Shown: positions 46,531 through 61,400 of the stretch, in pieces
How positions within the stretch are numbered: the first letter of the stretch is position 1
Layout of the letters: each line of letters starts with the position of its first letter
Source of the DNA: Tubulanus polymorphus
Taxonomy: Eukaryota; Nemertea; Palaeonemertea; Tubulaniformes; Tubulanidae
Length of the DNA: 64,000 nt
Reading direction: 5' to 3'
Assembly (NCBI RefSeq): GCF_964204645.1
Contig: NC_134030.1
Span: 6,322,278-6,386,277, forward strand
Notes under the pieces: generated by a model
What the model was told of the DNA's origin: nothing
Database searches by the model: none
What the model saw: only the letters and a program-made list of their open reading frames with translations
Position numbers and translations under genes: made by a program

Positions 46531-46657
46531 ACATCCCACAAGGGCACTTTAATGCCCAAAATGGCAATATGTATTCTATCGAGGGGTATTGAGGGGCAGT
46601 TTTGAAGAACCTAACACATCCAATAAATGCACTTTGCTGTCCACAATGGCAATATTA
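46531..46657. repeat. Weak two-copy direct repeat
   Basis: ACATCCCACAAGGGCACTTT followed by a CCCAAAATGGCAATAT-like segment at 46531-46570 recurs in diverged form at 46615-46657 (ACATCCAATAAATGCACTTT, then CCACAATGGCAATAT). Spacing is about 84 bp. Possibly a decayed tandem repeat. Confidence 0.4.
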
Positions 46658-49600
46658 TAGGGTCAGTATCGCACAGAAATGCACCAATCATGTTTGTTGA
46701 CAAAGTAGAAAAGGGCACTCAAAAAAATTTGATGGACTTGTACAAGTCTCGTAAGTCCCCTAGATCCTGAATTGTAATGGTGGGAATCAACGTTGACATG
46801 CTAACATGCTAATGTATGATATTCGTTCAATTTCCGGAACCGAGACGGCGCACGCGGGACGATACGAGCCGTCACGGGCATAAATCAATACCGCACGTGA
46901 ATCACGTCCGGGGCTAATTTTGCGCATGACAGACACCAGGTGGAATCGTGATCGGAAAAAATAAACCTATACCGTATAATCCCGCGAGAAAATTCGAGAT
47001 TGTCGTTCCATCTTCGACGAGGATGGAAAAGATTAACAGCTTGCGCGCTATCGTTGTTCGCTTCGGTTCGCGTTGGCATGTCATCGACACGGGAAAATAA
47101 ATCCTCGACGGAGAGCTCATTTCCGCATGGAATGAGCTTCTAATGGTGACTTTCTCAGCGGATGGTTTCAAGAAACAACTGCCGATAAACTAGATGTTGT
47201 CCACTGAGCCGAACAGGAAATAGATTTTCAATGGTGCTCGGATTTGATTGTGCACACTGTGGTGATGTATATTCAACACCGGGTAATTACAACACGTTTT
47301 TCTTGTCGCGGAGGATCATCAACATTACCATAGAAAATCTATTCCTTTAAAAGCTATCCATTTGTTGCATGTTGATTTGTTTGGTATGACAATGTCACGC
47401 GGTGTTCTAAGTGATTTTTAGATTATTTATTGAAGCAGTTTAGCAACCGTATTCGATGATGTTGGGCCCGGAACGAGTTACGAATGATTTGTAATTGTCA
47501 CAAATAATTCATTCACAAATTGAACAAATGAGTTTTTGTTATTTCAAACCCATTCTGGATTAACGTCTGACGTTTTTTCAAATATATTTCTCTAGTGGAA
47601 AATTTGTTATTCAATTTCTAATTTTGACGCCGAAAAAACCGAATAATGTTTTATTTACATTGACTGCTAGTATGCGTTATTTAAGGGGTTCTATGCGAGT
47701 CGATGTGCATTACGTCATCAGCATTGACGTTCCAAAACAAGAATTACAATTGTAAATTTTGGCGTACATTTCATAACTCATTATTACTTTGATAATTAGG
47801 TGTGTACTACGTCATCAATATATCGGGACTGGTTGTCGGACAATTCAATTCAAATATCTTTACATCCAAAGCCAAAATAACTTTATTGATCCTTAATTCA
47901 TTATATTATTCATTGTCGACTATATTAAGCAATGTGTAATTTTCAAGGCGTCAATAAACTTTCAGTTAGTTTTCTTGTTCCGCTTGCTTTTGTCACACAA
48001 TATATAATATGGAGCCCGAGTCTGAGCACTCCCGTGTTTGTGGCGATGTAATTGTACAACAAGCGACTTGCGATACTAAATCTTACCACAATTGCAGCGC
48101 ATAATGACTGATTATGCAAGGCTTCGTGGACTAATTGCCTCAATATATGATATCTCTAAAGTGACCTCCTTGAAGCAAGGACGAATGAACGAGATACTCT
48201 ACCATTTCACCTTCTGGTGATCTAATGGATTATTTGTCGTTGGGCTTCCCACAACACCCACGATGAGCATATAGAAACCTTATTACTTTTCTCGTTGATG
48301 TGTACGCCAACCGGTATAATTAGAGAACGCGTTTAACAATTAATTACAGCTCATTAGATTGTCATTAGTCAAGGTCAAGGGGTGATCAAGCACGATATTG
48401 GAGTCAACATTTAAGGCAATCACGACCGACATTTCGTTCTAATCGTCAAAGGTCGAGTTTTCAAATTGCAAATTGCTCGAATTCGATAAGATTCGTTATT
48501 GAGGACGAGATCTTGTTGATCTTGTTATATTTTTGTCTCTTTTGTATTTCATTATTTATCGTTCTATCCCAATAATGTAAAAAAAAGTCATTACGGAGCA
48601 ATAACGATATTTTTGAATCGAATCGTGTTATTCATTCAGTGTTTTTCTAACAAACCCACCACATCTGTTGTGAGCAAAACATGGGGCTAAGATCGCTTTA
48701 AATCGAAGTTCATTATTGGAAATTTTTGTCCCGGTTTGAGCAGAACATTATATTCCATCCAGCCTGAATCGGCAAGTGAATGACGGAGTTTGTTTTGTGG
48801 TTTTACGGAATATTGATGCCGCATAGATCTGCATGAATAAACTTTTGTAGCAATAAAACATATTTTTCACATTAATTGATGTTTAAAGAATTGAATTGAA
48901 TAACAATCGAAATCACAATCAAATCTTTCATATTGCTTATGGGAGAGATTCACAGTCATCAGTCGATCCCGCTAGGCATGCGATTGTATTGATGTTTGTA
49001 CTTTCTGCAAAACGCCGTCATAATCGCTTACTAATTCACATAAAGAAACATTTATCGTGATGCCTCTGGGTTGTTGAGTGTTGATACGGTATTTATAGGC
49101 GGATTTCAATAGATTCTTCGGGCCGTTCAAGCCGAGCTCAAACCATCTTAGACTAAGAGATTCAATCAGCCGCACCTGACATTGTTCATGAATAGAAAAA
49201 AACCGAATCAGCTTAATGAATAAATAGGGCCGGCTGCGCGACAAGAAGATGTCCTTAAGACCATCTTTTCGCTAATTACTGGTCTTTCATCTTGTCTTAA
49301 GAATCATGGGGGAGACGCCGTTGCTATGGTGATGATGAAACGGAGGAAGAATGTCGTCGATATTGGTCAATGGCGGCGGCACCTAACGACATCAACGTGA
49401 CTTCGTTTAAAACCAATATATAGATCAATTAAACATATTTCGTGAATTTGAAACTTCAATTTCAACCCAGTTCCGCAGCTTCGAGTTAAAATTTGACTCA
49501 TATGATTCAACACAAACTCTTCTCATTTAATTTTAATTCAAAGTTAACTCAAACTCACGCTTCTTCGGAACTGAACCCTCGACACATATATGGTCCCACG

Positions 49601-51590
49601 AATTTCGTCCCACCTGGAGAGAAACTAATACTTGCAGAATCACCGATGTACTTTAAATTCGCCTGCAGGTAACGCGCCAATACGTCTTAATAAAACGAGC
49701 TGTCTGAATGCAGTAATTCTCTGATAAAAAAAAGATAAAAAGTAGCGGTTTGATCTGGTTTAAACACTTCACGCAATGAAGGGTAATTTACGTATTCAAA
49801 GTCTCTATAACTATCGAACACTCATATTGCTCCAGTACGGCTGACTCCCGGTGGTTTTTGTTGCATAAGGCTGGAAATGGTTTTGATGTCAACACAATAA
49901 CAATCACACGTCGTTAATCAGACGTTTATTCATTGCATGACATCGCAAGAAATGTCTAGCTCTATACGCTAGGTTTTCATTTCCCAGCCGTCGGTAATTT
50001 CATTACGAAATAGAAAAAAAAATAGGCAGAATGGGCCGACGCATTCTGCGCGCGCGTTGCGTCACGTCATCAGACGCCCATGAAGTCGGTCGTTGGTTCA
50101 TTATCACGTGGAGTCGTTTCGGTAACGTGACTTTTAATGCGTGATTTGAAACTCTGATGCTGTCTCTGCGCGAATCAAGGAAGCAATACGTTGCCGTTGT
50201 AGTAAAATGGCCAATGTTTAACTTGGGAGTAAGAAATTCGTCCGTTGTAGGATGCAAAAAATTGACTTTATTCGTATATACTGTAAATTACGTACCGGTA
50301 ACTGGTTTTCTCTTCATCAAAATCAAACTGCTTGTTAACTTTAATCGTAGGAAATGGATAATGTAACACATGAATACCAATTTCCCGCGTACGCAAAACG
50401 TGTTATACTGTAATTCTATATACCAAACACCATGGTCTTATAAAATGCCTTACCTAAAGCATGTCATCCCAGAACATAACACGGAAGCTTCACCGGTCTG
50501 TTATGTAGATTGAAAAAGTCCCTAATATTTCGAGCGAAACAGAAACCGTTCTCAGCGTAAGTGTGATTTCTATCTATTTCTAGAAATACGGCACCGGATT
50601 CGTCATTACCGTTGTCTTAAAAGCCTCGAGTCTGAACACCAGTCGCTCCCGCGAGACTTTCTAATTTTTCGCTATTAGCTCCAATATCCGGTGACGAACA
50701 TTACCGATTACACGAGGTATCAACGTTTCGGAAACATCTTCTTCAATCTATTTGTCGCGCATGACGACGTTGTCTAATACTCTTGTGAGTTGCACCCGAT
50801 GTTATCGTACCTGAAGGTGCAGACGATAACGCCGCCTTCAGAAGAGGGAATTTCTATGGATTTCTTTTTTTGTTTTTCATTAGCCGGATAAGAACGAAGC
50901 CCGCATTTGAATCTATACGTGCACCGATTAACGTCACCGAGAAAAAACTGAAAATAGCGCGATGACGTCTTTCAACTTCCGGCTGGACAGGTCGCCGTTA
51001 TACTCACGCGCACTATATACTATAACTACATCGCGAATCGCTGCATTACTTCATCATATTGCGTTATCAACACGTTTCTGAAATCTGAACTATCAAACTA
51101 ACACACGCCCAATGCCATTGGTGCAATCTACTATTGCAAGTAGAAAACTGAATATCATCCGAAATTGAATTCATGCGTTCAATAACTTGGTCGAGTAATG
51201 TCTGAATATCGGCGTGTGTAGAGATACACTGTGTTCTTCGTTCAGCAAATGACCGTTGACAGTCGACAGCTGGAGTAAACGATGAGCGGAGGTGTCAACC
51301 TGTCAACCAATTATTTCATATGCATTTTACAGCAGTTTTTATTCATAATTTTCATTGTTTCTCATAAATCCAGTGCTTGGATAATCAAAAGGTTGCGTCT
51401 GATTTGGATGATATTCATAACGTTTTCTAGATATCAAAACAATGTATATTATTTATTCACCGGATAATTCTTCATCCGTGTGATGATTTTACTGTTTTCA
51501 ATGCCAGGCAAATTCATGCTTGAATAAGCGTCTTTATATATTTACTAATATTATTTCTCGTCCGTCGCGAACAGACGGGTTAGGCATCCG

Positions 51591-51714
51591 TAGGGTGTCT
51601 ACTGTCAACTGTCCAGTTAAGTCATCACCAAACTGCTGTGTGAGGTGTATTCTGTCAACCGCCATGTCATGTCATCACCCCAGTTTGTAAGGTGTCGCTT
51701 GTCATCAGCTGTAG
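51591..51714 (+). repeat. Imperfect tandem repeat, about 50-bp unit, 2.4 copies
   Basis: Units start GGTGT(C/A)T.CTGTCAAC and continue with a CAGTTAAGTCATCACC-like core; copies begin near 51594, 51644 and 51691. A partial related copy (GGAGGTGTCAACCTGTCAAC) lies about 300 bp upstream near 51288. Confidence 0.6.
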
Positions 51715-53743
51715 AGCACGCTCTTTCTATTTTCATGGAACTTCTTTGTTCATATTACCACATATTTCAGCTTGCGCGTTAATACATTTCTAAACTCCCA
51801 GATTTACTCAGAAAGTAACTCTACACATTGCACTATAATGCTGTATATCGGACTTAGGCCAAATTATCTAAATCGTTGATTTGGCGTGTTTGGAGCAAAT
51901 GATGCAACCAAAAACTAGAATGATATACTTTTTGAAAAGCTAACCCTCCTACACATGCACTTCACGAGAAAGGGCACTCTTTAAGGCACTAGGTCTAATC
52001 GTGATCCGAGCGCAATAATGAGAATAATCGGAAGTAGATAATTAAACTAGAAACGCAATCGACGCACGTAATTGGCCATCACCGCTACCGCGCACCTGCT
52101 CCGCTACTGGAAAAATGACAGTTAGATAAACCTTACATACGAATTCGAACATAAATAAAGCGCACACTATTCCTACATACCTATACCGGACGGACATTGA
52201 AAAGACAAATCGACCCGATCCTTACTTAGAGCGTACACAAATAACACAAATTGTTCAAGTATGTGAGCTTGGAAAATCACGATGTTCAACCAATACACAT
52301 ACACTTAGTAAAATATGATCCGTGTTTTTTTTTAGAAAAGACCGACAACAAGACTTAGAAAAGACTTCTAGAAAAATGTCTGTTTCTCTTTATCTGGACT
52401 TAACTGAACCAACCCAATATATAATCGATAACTGTCATAAATTGCAAAGTCTAGTGGGATCAGTGCGAAAGGTATATCTATACTGTATAAATCCTTTTAA
52501 AGTCTCCTCATTCAACGGTTATCTGATCATAGTGCTTTTGTGTATGGATAGGAGAAGCGTAAAAACGTGACGTTTTCCTTGTGGACTATAAAGATTATTT
52601 TCGATAATGTGACTGATATTCATAGTAACTCGGTATGCGGACGTGTCAGGCGATATTACCAAATCGATGGAGCAACTCGAAAAACGAATAACGGAGTTTA
52701 AAAAGTGACTTGACGCATTCAAACATTCCTTTAACCTTAATGACCTGATGGCTTATTCGAATGCACCACAATATCTAGACAGGTTGATGGAAATAGCTGT
52801 ATATGCAATGGATGATAATTGCGCTCAATAATCAGTTGTAAATGATATAACGACCAACGACAACCGTATTTCTGCATCGTTCGTGACACAGGCTTTCACT
52901 GAACCGGATACACACTCGTTGAGCTGAATTTATTATAGATCTCAGTCAGATTATATCATTCCAAGAATTTTTTAAAACGATAGATGATATATTACTAATA
53001 CATACTTGGTCTGTGTAATTGAGGTTTTTCGAACGGGCTTTCATTTCGATTCTTTCTTTATCAATATTACGAATGAAATAATCACTATCTGCAGCAGAAC
53101 ATCACCGAATTTTTACCTCACATTGAATGCTGCTGTCGATGATGGTTGAGAATGTCTTCCTGAGTACATCCTGTGATCATATCACTGAGTTAACGAATCA
53201 AAAAGTGTTCGCGATCTTGATTTGCGGTATACTAACCACCACGATCGGTCGTCATTTCAGCGCCTTTCTAGCGCTTGTTGACAAACGCGACGTCGTCTCT
53301 CGAGCCTCACGTCAGATCGGAATTTAATGCGGAAACACTACTTCACGAAAAATCTGCTTCGACGAAAGTTTACGATATCAGATATTGACATGAGCAATAT
53401 ACAACACGGGACAGTTTCTGTTGCGTTGCTGACGTCGTGGCTTGTCAAATTCTTTCATCGACGCATCTAAACTAATTCAACCATAACCCAATCATTCCCG
53501 AGGTACAAGAAAGTGCGTTATGTATGAAGAATTCCCTGATCAGCCAATATGCTGTCGCAGTTAGCTCGGTATTTGAAGAAACCCCACTTCTGTCATACAG
53601 CAATGCATGTATAACTAACTAGGCAGGTTTTTATGAAAATTTTGAAGTTTGTTCGAATAAATCCTTTTGAAAATTGAAACTGAATGATCGGTGGAAAACG
53701 ATAAAAAAGCAAACATCGGATACGTGTAGCTTACATATTATTC

Positions 53744-53780
53744 ATTATGTATGTATATATGTATGTATGTATATGTATAT
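53744..53780 (+). repeat. Degenerate TATG/TA microsatellite
   Basis: A run of GTATG and TATA units, interrupted, in noncoding DNA. Confidence 0.7.
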
Positions 53781-56700
53781 CAGGGACTCTTTAGACTATA
53801 CTTGAGAGAAACCGAACTCTTCAAAGAAGTGCTTTGCTTCTAGCTAAGCCGATATTCTTGTGAAGGGGATTAAAGAGATGGTGTCAGTCATCTGCCAAAA
53901 AACACATCAATCAAGAAGTTCGGCTCCAGACAAGCGGCGTCTAATGTTACTTTTGAAATAGATAACTATCAGACTTCTGGCATAACTTTCTGGAAAACGT
54001 CTTGTACATTGTTCATGCGAAATATATTTAATCAAAATCTGAAATTTGAAAATGAAATGTCATTTCTGGTTTGAAAATTAACACATTAAAGCGTAATTCA
54101 ATCCGGGTCTATTATGTTCGCCTGATTTCACGCTCTACTGTCATATGCTAAATCTACAGCATCCCGAAAAATAATCTCGCTGAAAATTTACGCGATTTAA
54201 ATCCGTTGACGGCGAAACGAATACTACAAGCTGACACAGACACACACACACACTGCACGCCGTGCTGCAGGCGTGAAGCTCATTTTAAAGTAAAATTCAA
54301 TCTGAATTCATAATGACAAACGAAGGAAATTAATTGAACATTTCCGAGGTTTCTCTGTTGACATTAAAAGGGTTGATCACGTCGTAAAGCTCAATTCATC
54401 ATATGCCACGGGAAGAATCGACTACCAACCTGATACGCAACCTGATACGCAATCTAAGAAAATAGGGACACGTTCTGTACAGTGGCCTGGTTTTCTTAAA
54501 AGATCGCAGCAATTTTGCCTATATTTTTGGGTTGATATTGGTAGCCTCTTGGGTAGCTCCTGAAGATACTTACTCAGCTACCCAAGCCATGAAGTTTGTT
54601 CTTCGGCAACCAACAAGATCTTGAGCAGACAGAATCCGACGGGTAGAAAGCCCTGCATGGGTTATCGACCCAGGTGATTGATGTACGTACCATTATACTT
54701 AGCCTTGACAAAAGGGAGTTGATCCCACCTGTATTAAAAAGTGGCATTACGCAGCAATCCAATAATGAGACTACGAAACACAAGAGCCAATCGCATTATA
54801 TGAGATTCCGTAAGACATTTGATAAATCGTAATTCATATCGTATACCACACAGACAAGTATCTCTTCAAATTGAACAATTCGTCAAACAATAATTCCTCG
54901 ATAAAATCAATCGACCTGTACCCCTAACCGATAAAACTGGCACTTATTATTGAATGCAGAGAATGTGTTACTGCCAACAGCAAGACAAGCTCACTAACAA
55001 AATTGATTGATAGCCGAATCAATTGAACTCCATATTCGATAATGATAGCCTGCACTTGACCAGTGACCCTATTGATCATAACCACCGGCAAGTAAAGAGA
55101 AATACCCAACATACCAGTACATACAACATCAATTCACTACAAACAGATATCTCGGAGTCCACAGGACATTCTCGGCCCTCTCATTCGAACCTGATGGCAT
55201 CGCTGGACTCATCCTTTCGTGCCGTGGCTGAGTCTAGCGATGTCAGGTTCAATTTCTGACCGAGGGAGGATGTCAGAGGGGTTGATTTAGGGGGTGGTCG
55301 CGGGGTCCGGGCCCCTGGCTTCCCAGTGAGGTGGCCCTTTTCGTCAAGATTAAGACATATTGTTGAAATCTGTTAATTTGACACTCACCCTCTTGGAAAT
55401 TGCAACCTTTCAGATGTATTTCTTAAAAAATATCTAGAACTGAGGGCGGAACCACGATAGAACCTTTGACTTGGTTGCTATATCCGAGAAATGCCCTTTC
55501 TTTTCTTCCAATATTCCTAGATCCACACCTGCTTCATCCCTTTGCTTATGGACAATTATCAAACGATTTCATTCAATATTTTGAATGTAAGTTGAAAATA
55601 CTTCAAAAAGCACCACCATACGGAAATATCTTTCAAATCAAACATAGGGCTGTAGAACACGCTAACAGGAGTGGGAAAGTTCCATAAACACCGAAAGTAA
55701 CTTTATGAAAATGTACGCAAATATTTGGTATTTGATATAAGCCTGTCGGACGCGTTCTTTGATGGTTGTCATTTATCTGATCCGCTAGAAAACGCGGGCA
55801 GCAGTGAAAATTAGCTGTTTATGCGATTATCGTGGTTTTTTTCATCGAACGTTTCTGCCATATATGTGTCGTCGTCGCGTATAAACCAGAACTATCTGAT
55901 TTAATATCGTCGCGGCCGAGTTAGCGTATTTAGTATCTCATTTCGGCTGATTACGTCTCCGCGATATGAATAATTGAAAAAACATAAAGGTATTCACTTT
56001 TCATTATGAATGCAATTAAGAGCGCTGATACGTGAAATCATGGACGTATAAACTTCGAGTTTATACGACCACGGTGAAATGCGCAGAGGACGTGAAATGA
56101 ATATACTTCAAAAGAGTGCGAATTTACCGACACTCTAATCCACGAATAAGATAGTAGAGGCGAAATCCACAAATTAAAGTTATAGTCGGATGAAGTTTCA
56201 GACACGACGACGTCGCTGTTCTTTCGAGGCAGCCATTGTTCGACAGTGAATCTTTTGATTTATTTCAATCATTTGCCGTTATTTTCTTGTCGTGCAATTT
56301 ACGTCCCTTCCCGGACGATCAGGTTCCAGACGTCTACCGACCTTGCCCTTATATCAGACTATATATCAGACCTATGATATAACGAAGTGGTAGATTCTGT
56401 CAGCGCGTAATTTCATTAGCTAAACCATCGCTAAACCTTCCAGGCGAATCTTTGTTAATTGAATTGATAATTAATACTCGACGGTTCCAACTATAAACCA
56501 CCGAGCAGAATGAATCCGAAGCGGTTCAGTAATCTTGTTTGATGCAGTCATAGCCCAGTTATCACGCTTGTTCCCGTAGTTTGATGCCAGGACAGCACAG
56601 ACAGAGGTTGTTAGGGTTTTGAAAGAACTAGCTGATCGAAAGTTTGTGATCAAAGGTACGTAGATATCAATATTTCTTTGTATGTAGCAGTACTAGGTGC

Positions 56701-57565
56701 TGACTCTGGATGAGAGAGTTACCGCGGTCAGGAAAATCAATGCCCATCTTAGCAATACCGCATGTTGAAGCCAATTGAATCCGAAGATTCGCCGGTGATA
56801 ATAATCAACTGGACAGGATATAACATATTGATATCTCTGGTGAAGATGATACTTCTCGATGATAGGTTTGATTATCATGATTGGATGCTTGTATTACATC
56901 TGCTAATAGATGTAAACATAATATTACCATTGTACGTGTATATCACTATAATCTACCATCAATATATCATGATACATACCTAAATGAAGTTTCATCAGCA
57001 ATAGGGAAATATGAAAAAAGCTCGAGTTCATGGCCGTGGTTGGTGTCGGGCTACCCACGTGGATGCTGCGTAACACATAATTTAAGACTGAAGTTTAGCC
57101 AACAAAGTGGTCGCATTGGGATGTACCTATGTACATATGGAGACCTCAATGCGGCGCGGCCTTCAGCTTTGATTGGTGCAAAACTTACATTTAGATAAAT
57201 GTGATATATGTAGGCCCGTAAGCGCTCCATACATGGGTCGGTGGAATGTTGTGACGTAAAACGTCACAATATGTGAACGCCGGGCCATGTGGAGTGCAGG
57301 ACCTGCATGCGTCACTTGAAAGGCAAAAACAAATAAATCAAGGGAGGGTTTAGCTTTGGAAAGAGTAGTGGTGAAAGGGAGGGATTGTAGTCAGAAGTAG
57401 GGGAATAAAGGCAAGAAGGAAGGGCTTAATATGTAATTAAATTATCATGGCTTGAAATAGGCCATCAGTCTCAGAGGTGGCTCCACATGTCAAGATTCAA
57501 TCATTGAACATCTTGGATGATCGTCATACCCATTCAACCACAGCGATCAGGGTTATCAACAGAAA

Positions 57566-57866
57566 TGCATTGATCGCACGCGTCTTTGATCCAGGTAATT
57601 TGACCCGTGCCAGGTCCTGGCGAATCGTTCACGCTGGTGCCAAATTGGTCCGTGGCTGGTTGACACGTGCCGACAAAATTTTAGACTAAGCCCGTCCCAA
57701 ATTCCGGCACGGGTCAAATCATTCCGTGTGAATGCTTCCTAGTTCTAGAAGTAACTGAACCTCGCTTACCACAGCATCGTTCTGATAGCGTTTTAGTAAC
57801 GAGTGAGTGATTTACGTGTGAACGCGCCCTCTAATTAGACACGGACCAAACGTGTGATTGCGAGTA
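57566..57866. mobile_element. Diverged relative of the 39.6-kb MITE, opposite orientation
   Basis: TTTACGTGTGAACGCGCCCT followed by CTAATTAGACACGGACCAAA here (57811-57850) matches the reverse complement of 39680-39725. The ends, GATCGCACGCG near 57572 and CGTGTGATTGCGAG at 57851-57864, resemble the TIR of the other copy with substitutions. The GC palindromes are decayed. This is an older copy of the same family. Confidence 0.7.
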
Positions 57867-58338
57867 CAGAAAGGTAGCGAATCACCGATGACGTCATTTA
57901 CCTAGAAGGGTGATTTTGATGAGTTGCTTTTTTGATAGATAGAAAAATACATCACGGGTGATAGTAGAAATTCTATCTATGATACGTATAGAACCGTTGT
58001 TTAGCCATGAGCCAAGAAACCTATCCGAAATTTAATTTGTGAAACCGACCGGACTTGGATCGGAAAGTAAATTAAATCCATCATCATGACGTACAAAAGG
58101 AATCTAAATCGATGAATAATTTTGTGCCTTTGTATGATGAAAAAAATAACCGCATTTTCTTTCCTTCCATCTCATTTTCTAAAATCGAAATAAACGATGC
58201 CAAAAACCAAAGATACCCCCATAAACAAAAATAGAGCGTAATAGAGAAATATTTCAACTTATCTGCTTGATAAGTTTAAATTCACTATATACAAAGGTCA
58301 AAAACTTAAAAGTGAATTTTTTTCATCAAAATTAAGAA

Positions 58339-58400
58339 GACACGACGTTTCGAACTTTCACTAGAGAGCATCGTCAAGTGTGAGGCTCAAAACGTCGTAT
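58339..58400. repeat. Hairpin repeat with CGTTTCG signature
   Basis: ACGACGTTT (58342-58350) and AAACGTCGT (58390-58398) form a perfect inverted pair, with an inner CTTTC/GAGAG hairpin. On the minus strand it reads TGACGA...CGAAACGTCGT, resembling the hammerhead-ribozyme core order, but the stem I partner is weak. Confidence 0.5.
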
Positions 58401-61400
58401 CCTTTGATTTTTTTAAATTTTTAACTAATAAACTTTAGCATAAATATAGTTGGTGTCAAAACTTATTATCTATTCTCCACATCACAGAGTGGCTATTCTA
58501 CTATTCTTCTTCGTTTTTTTCTCGAGCATAACAACATCGTCAGAAATGTAAGGACACCGTGAACAGATTAGTTTGGCGTGCCCGCAACTGACAGGTGATG
58601 GATTAGTGCTGCAGAAATGTCAACAAAATGAACTCCGCACAATCCGACAATCTTTCAAAAAGCAGGAATCGTAAAGGAACCATCATAATTGCATTCATCG
58701 TGGTGAAAATATCAATTACATTTTCTGCAATTGATCACAGAGATTGGAACCAATTTCGCAAGACTTTTTAACCCAAGAAAAATGAATAGGTATTGGTAAA
58801 CGGTATTGTGCGGTTTGCAAAACAAAGCCAATAGTCGAATACTCGTCAGTCGCAGCCATGACTGTTGAAGAAAGTGCCAATACCACTTCATAATCTCCAG
58901 TAAGTAAATTGAACTGGAGTTGATTCTATTTCCTCTTACCATCGACTCGGTGACAGCTAAGCAGAGTGTCATGATTGTGCAATTTGATGCCGCGACACTT
59001 TTGTCTGGCGGTAAGTTGATTTTTTATGCACTGGCGACGTGATTGTTCCACGGGACTCAATTGAATCTCCGATAACACGTATCGAGGCAGCGAGCTCGTT
59101 TTATTGCAAATACGAAATGAGATAAACGTATATTATATAAGACATATCGGAATAAATGCTCATTATTGCGATAAGTCAAACGGAGTTCAAATCGAACAGC
59201 TTTTCCCGGCGGGTATGTGATTTTCTGCCTTCTATTCTCAAAGATAAATTGCCATATTCGCTCAAACCATACATCAGAAAAGCCTTGAAAATTGATCATA
59301 ATTTCCCTAATAGCACAGTGGAAATAACAAACCCCCCTCAAGAAACATATAGCTTATCGATTTGAAGTGAAGTAAAGAGAAGAGGCAAGTTTGGGTCTGT
59401 TTGCGTGATGAAGATTATTCCAAGATGATTGAGATTTCATAGACACGATTCATTGAAAAGCAATGGAATGACTGCAATTTATACGCCTTAATCAGGCAGA
59501 ACATGGATTCACATGATGAGGCTCCCTGGGGATTCTTTAGATGTAGAAGTCTAGTGTGGAATTATTCTGCTGAGCGACCAAAAAATTGTCATTCCTCGTA
59601 TCTAGAAACGTCTATCCAAATGTACAATAGAGCAACTCATCGGAGCAATATGTTTACAACGAATGCGCGTATCTAATCTACTGAAAACATGGCGTAAATT
59701 CGTTTATCCGGTCGCGGTGAGGATATCGAGTGGATATACGCATAGTGTAAGAGTGTCATAAAATGTGTCAAGAAACGACGCACTCGTTTTTGAATCGAGG
59801 CCGATGTTCGTTTCGAACGTCTGATAATATGTCCACGGCGATTAGACGGTGTTTCGGTATAACACGCCTTAGACAGACACGAGATCCACATAGCAGACGA
59901 GATACTGTGACACATCTTGTCTAACGCGAAAAAAACAATTTAGTTTCAGCAGCCACAACAAACCGCATAGTAAATATCATCGACATCATTATGGCTAAAC
60001 TCCACAGCATTTAAGACACGACGACAATGAATATTTCTTAATCACGATAGAGAATAAACGGAACCAACAGCATATAGTTGAAGTGATCGCCTGGGACCAA
60101 AGTGAAGCAACTTCATGAAGTAAAACCGAATTAATCACCGATTGTGATGCTAATCATTATTAGTCCATCGAGAGGGGAACGTTATATATCATCGTTAGAA
60201 ACACCATCGGCCTTAATCCCATTCTAACACGACTGCTTCTACTTCACCGAAAACAAATAGTTTCGACGTAGCTGGGTTAAAGTTAATCTGGGGCCCGTTC
60301 TTGAAGAAACATATACACAAAGATAGGAACATCAAGCGTAAATTCCATCACATGTTCTTTTTGATGCCCATAATTCAGGTTATTCGCCCCGGAAGCGGAA
60401 ATCGAGAACATTCTATGCGTATACATCATATAGATGATGGATATAATGTCTATCTATACTGCGGGCAATCATCGTGACGAGTAACAAGGCCTTCTTCAGA
60501 TAGCATACTGCAGATTTAAAACGCTTTTGTGTTCCGTTATACGGCGGTAGATCTCTCTCGTTGAAGACGACGATCCCCGAAGGCCAACAAGTAATACAAA
60601 ATGTGCGCCGATACAGAGTAAAAGCACAGACTCACTGGCATGAAATTAATCATGTAAATTATTTCCGTGTTCCCGAGAGGTGTTCAATTGATCAAACTGC
60701 CAACGACAATTATTTAAACGGTGTTGCAATGGATTCTAAACAGCCCGAAGACGGGTCATACAACATTAATTTACTTCGCTTACGCTGTATCACTTTTGGT
60801 GTAAATGCAATTCTGTTTAGTGCCGATGGAAGAACACATTGTTACTGATATACACCCATTTAAGAATGTCTATGAAAATAAGATAATACATTTCTTATCG
60901 GGCTCCACCCAAACTTCATGATATAATTGGTTTCTTTTGCAACCGAAATCATCGATCTCATGATAATAAAATGACCCAGTCACAAAAGAACGTGCGTTAT
61001 TGCCGTTAGCAAGTCATTATCTACTGTATTTATGACGTAATTATTGTATTCTGTCCTCATTAACAGCGTTGAGATTTTCGGGAGATTTTGCGGCGTATTT
61101 TTACGACAATTTTAAACCGTAATACCGGGGTGACACGTATACGGCCAGTTTCGTTGCCGAATGCAAATCGCGCGCCACGAAGGATTACACGCATTATGTC
61201 GACACCTCGTGAACGGGTTTTTTTATCGGCCTCTTATTGCAGTTCTCGTGCAAACAAACGCCGTAAAAATCATGGCGATTGTTTACTCATTGTACGTGGC
61301 GACACGTCGGATTTTACTATCGTCGTAAACGACGTCGGCGTCGCTGTGAATTAATTCGCCGAAGAACTTGATATTCTGTAAACTTTTACGAGCCGGTTTA

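Noticed and set aside
54574-55259. Possible retroelement fragment (frames of 69 and 78 codons)
   Set aside because: No reverse transcriptase, integrase or protease motif and no flanking terminal repeats could be seen.
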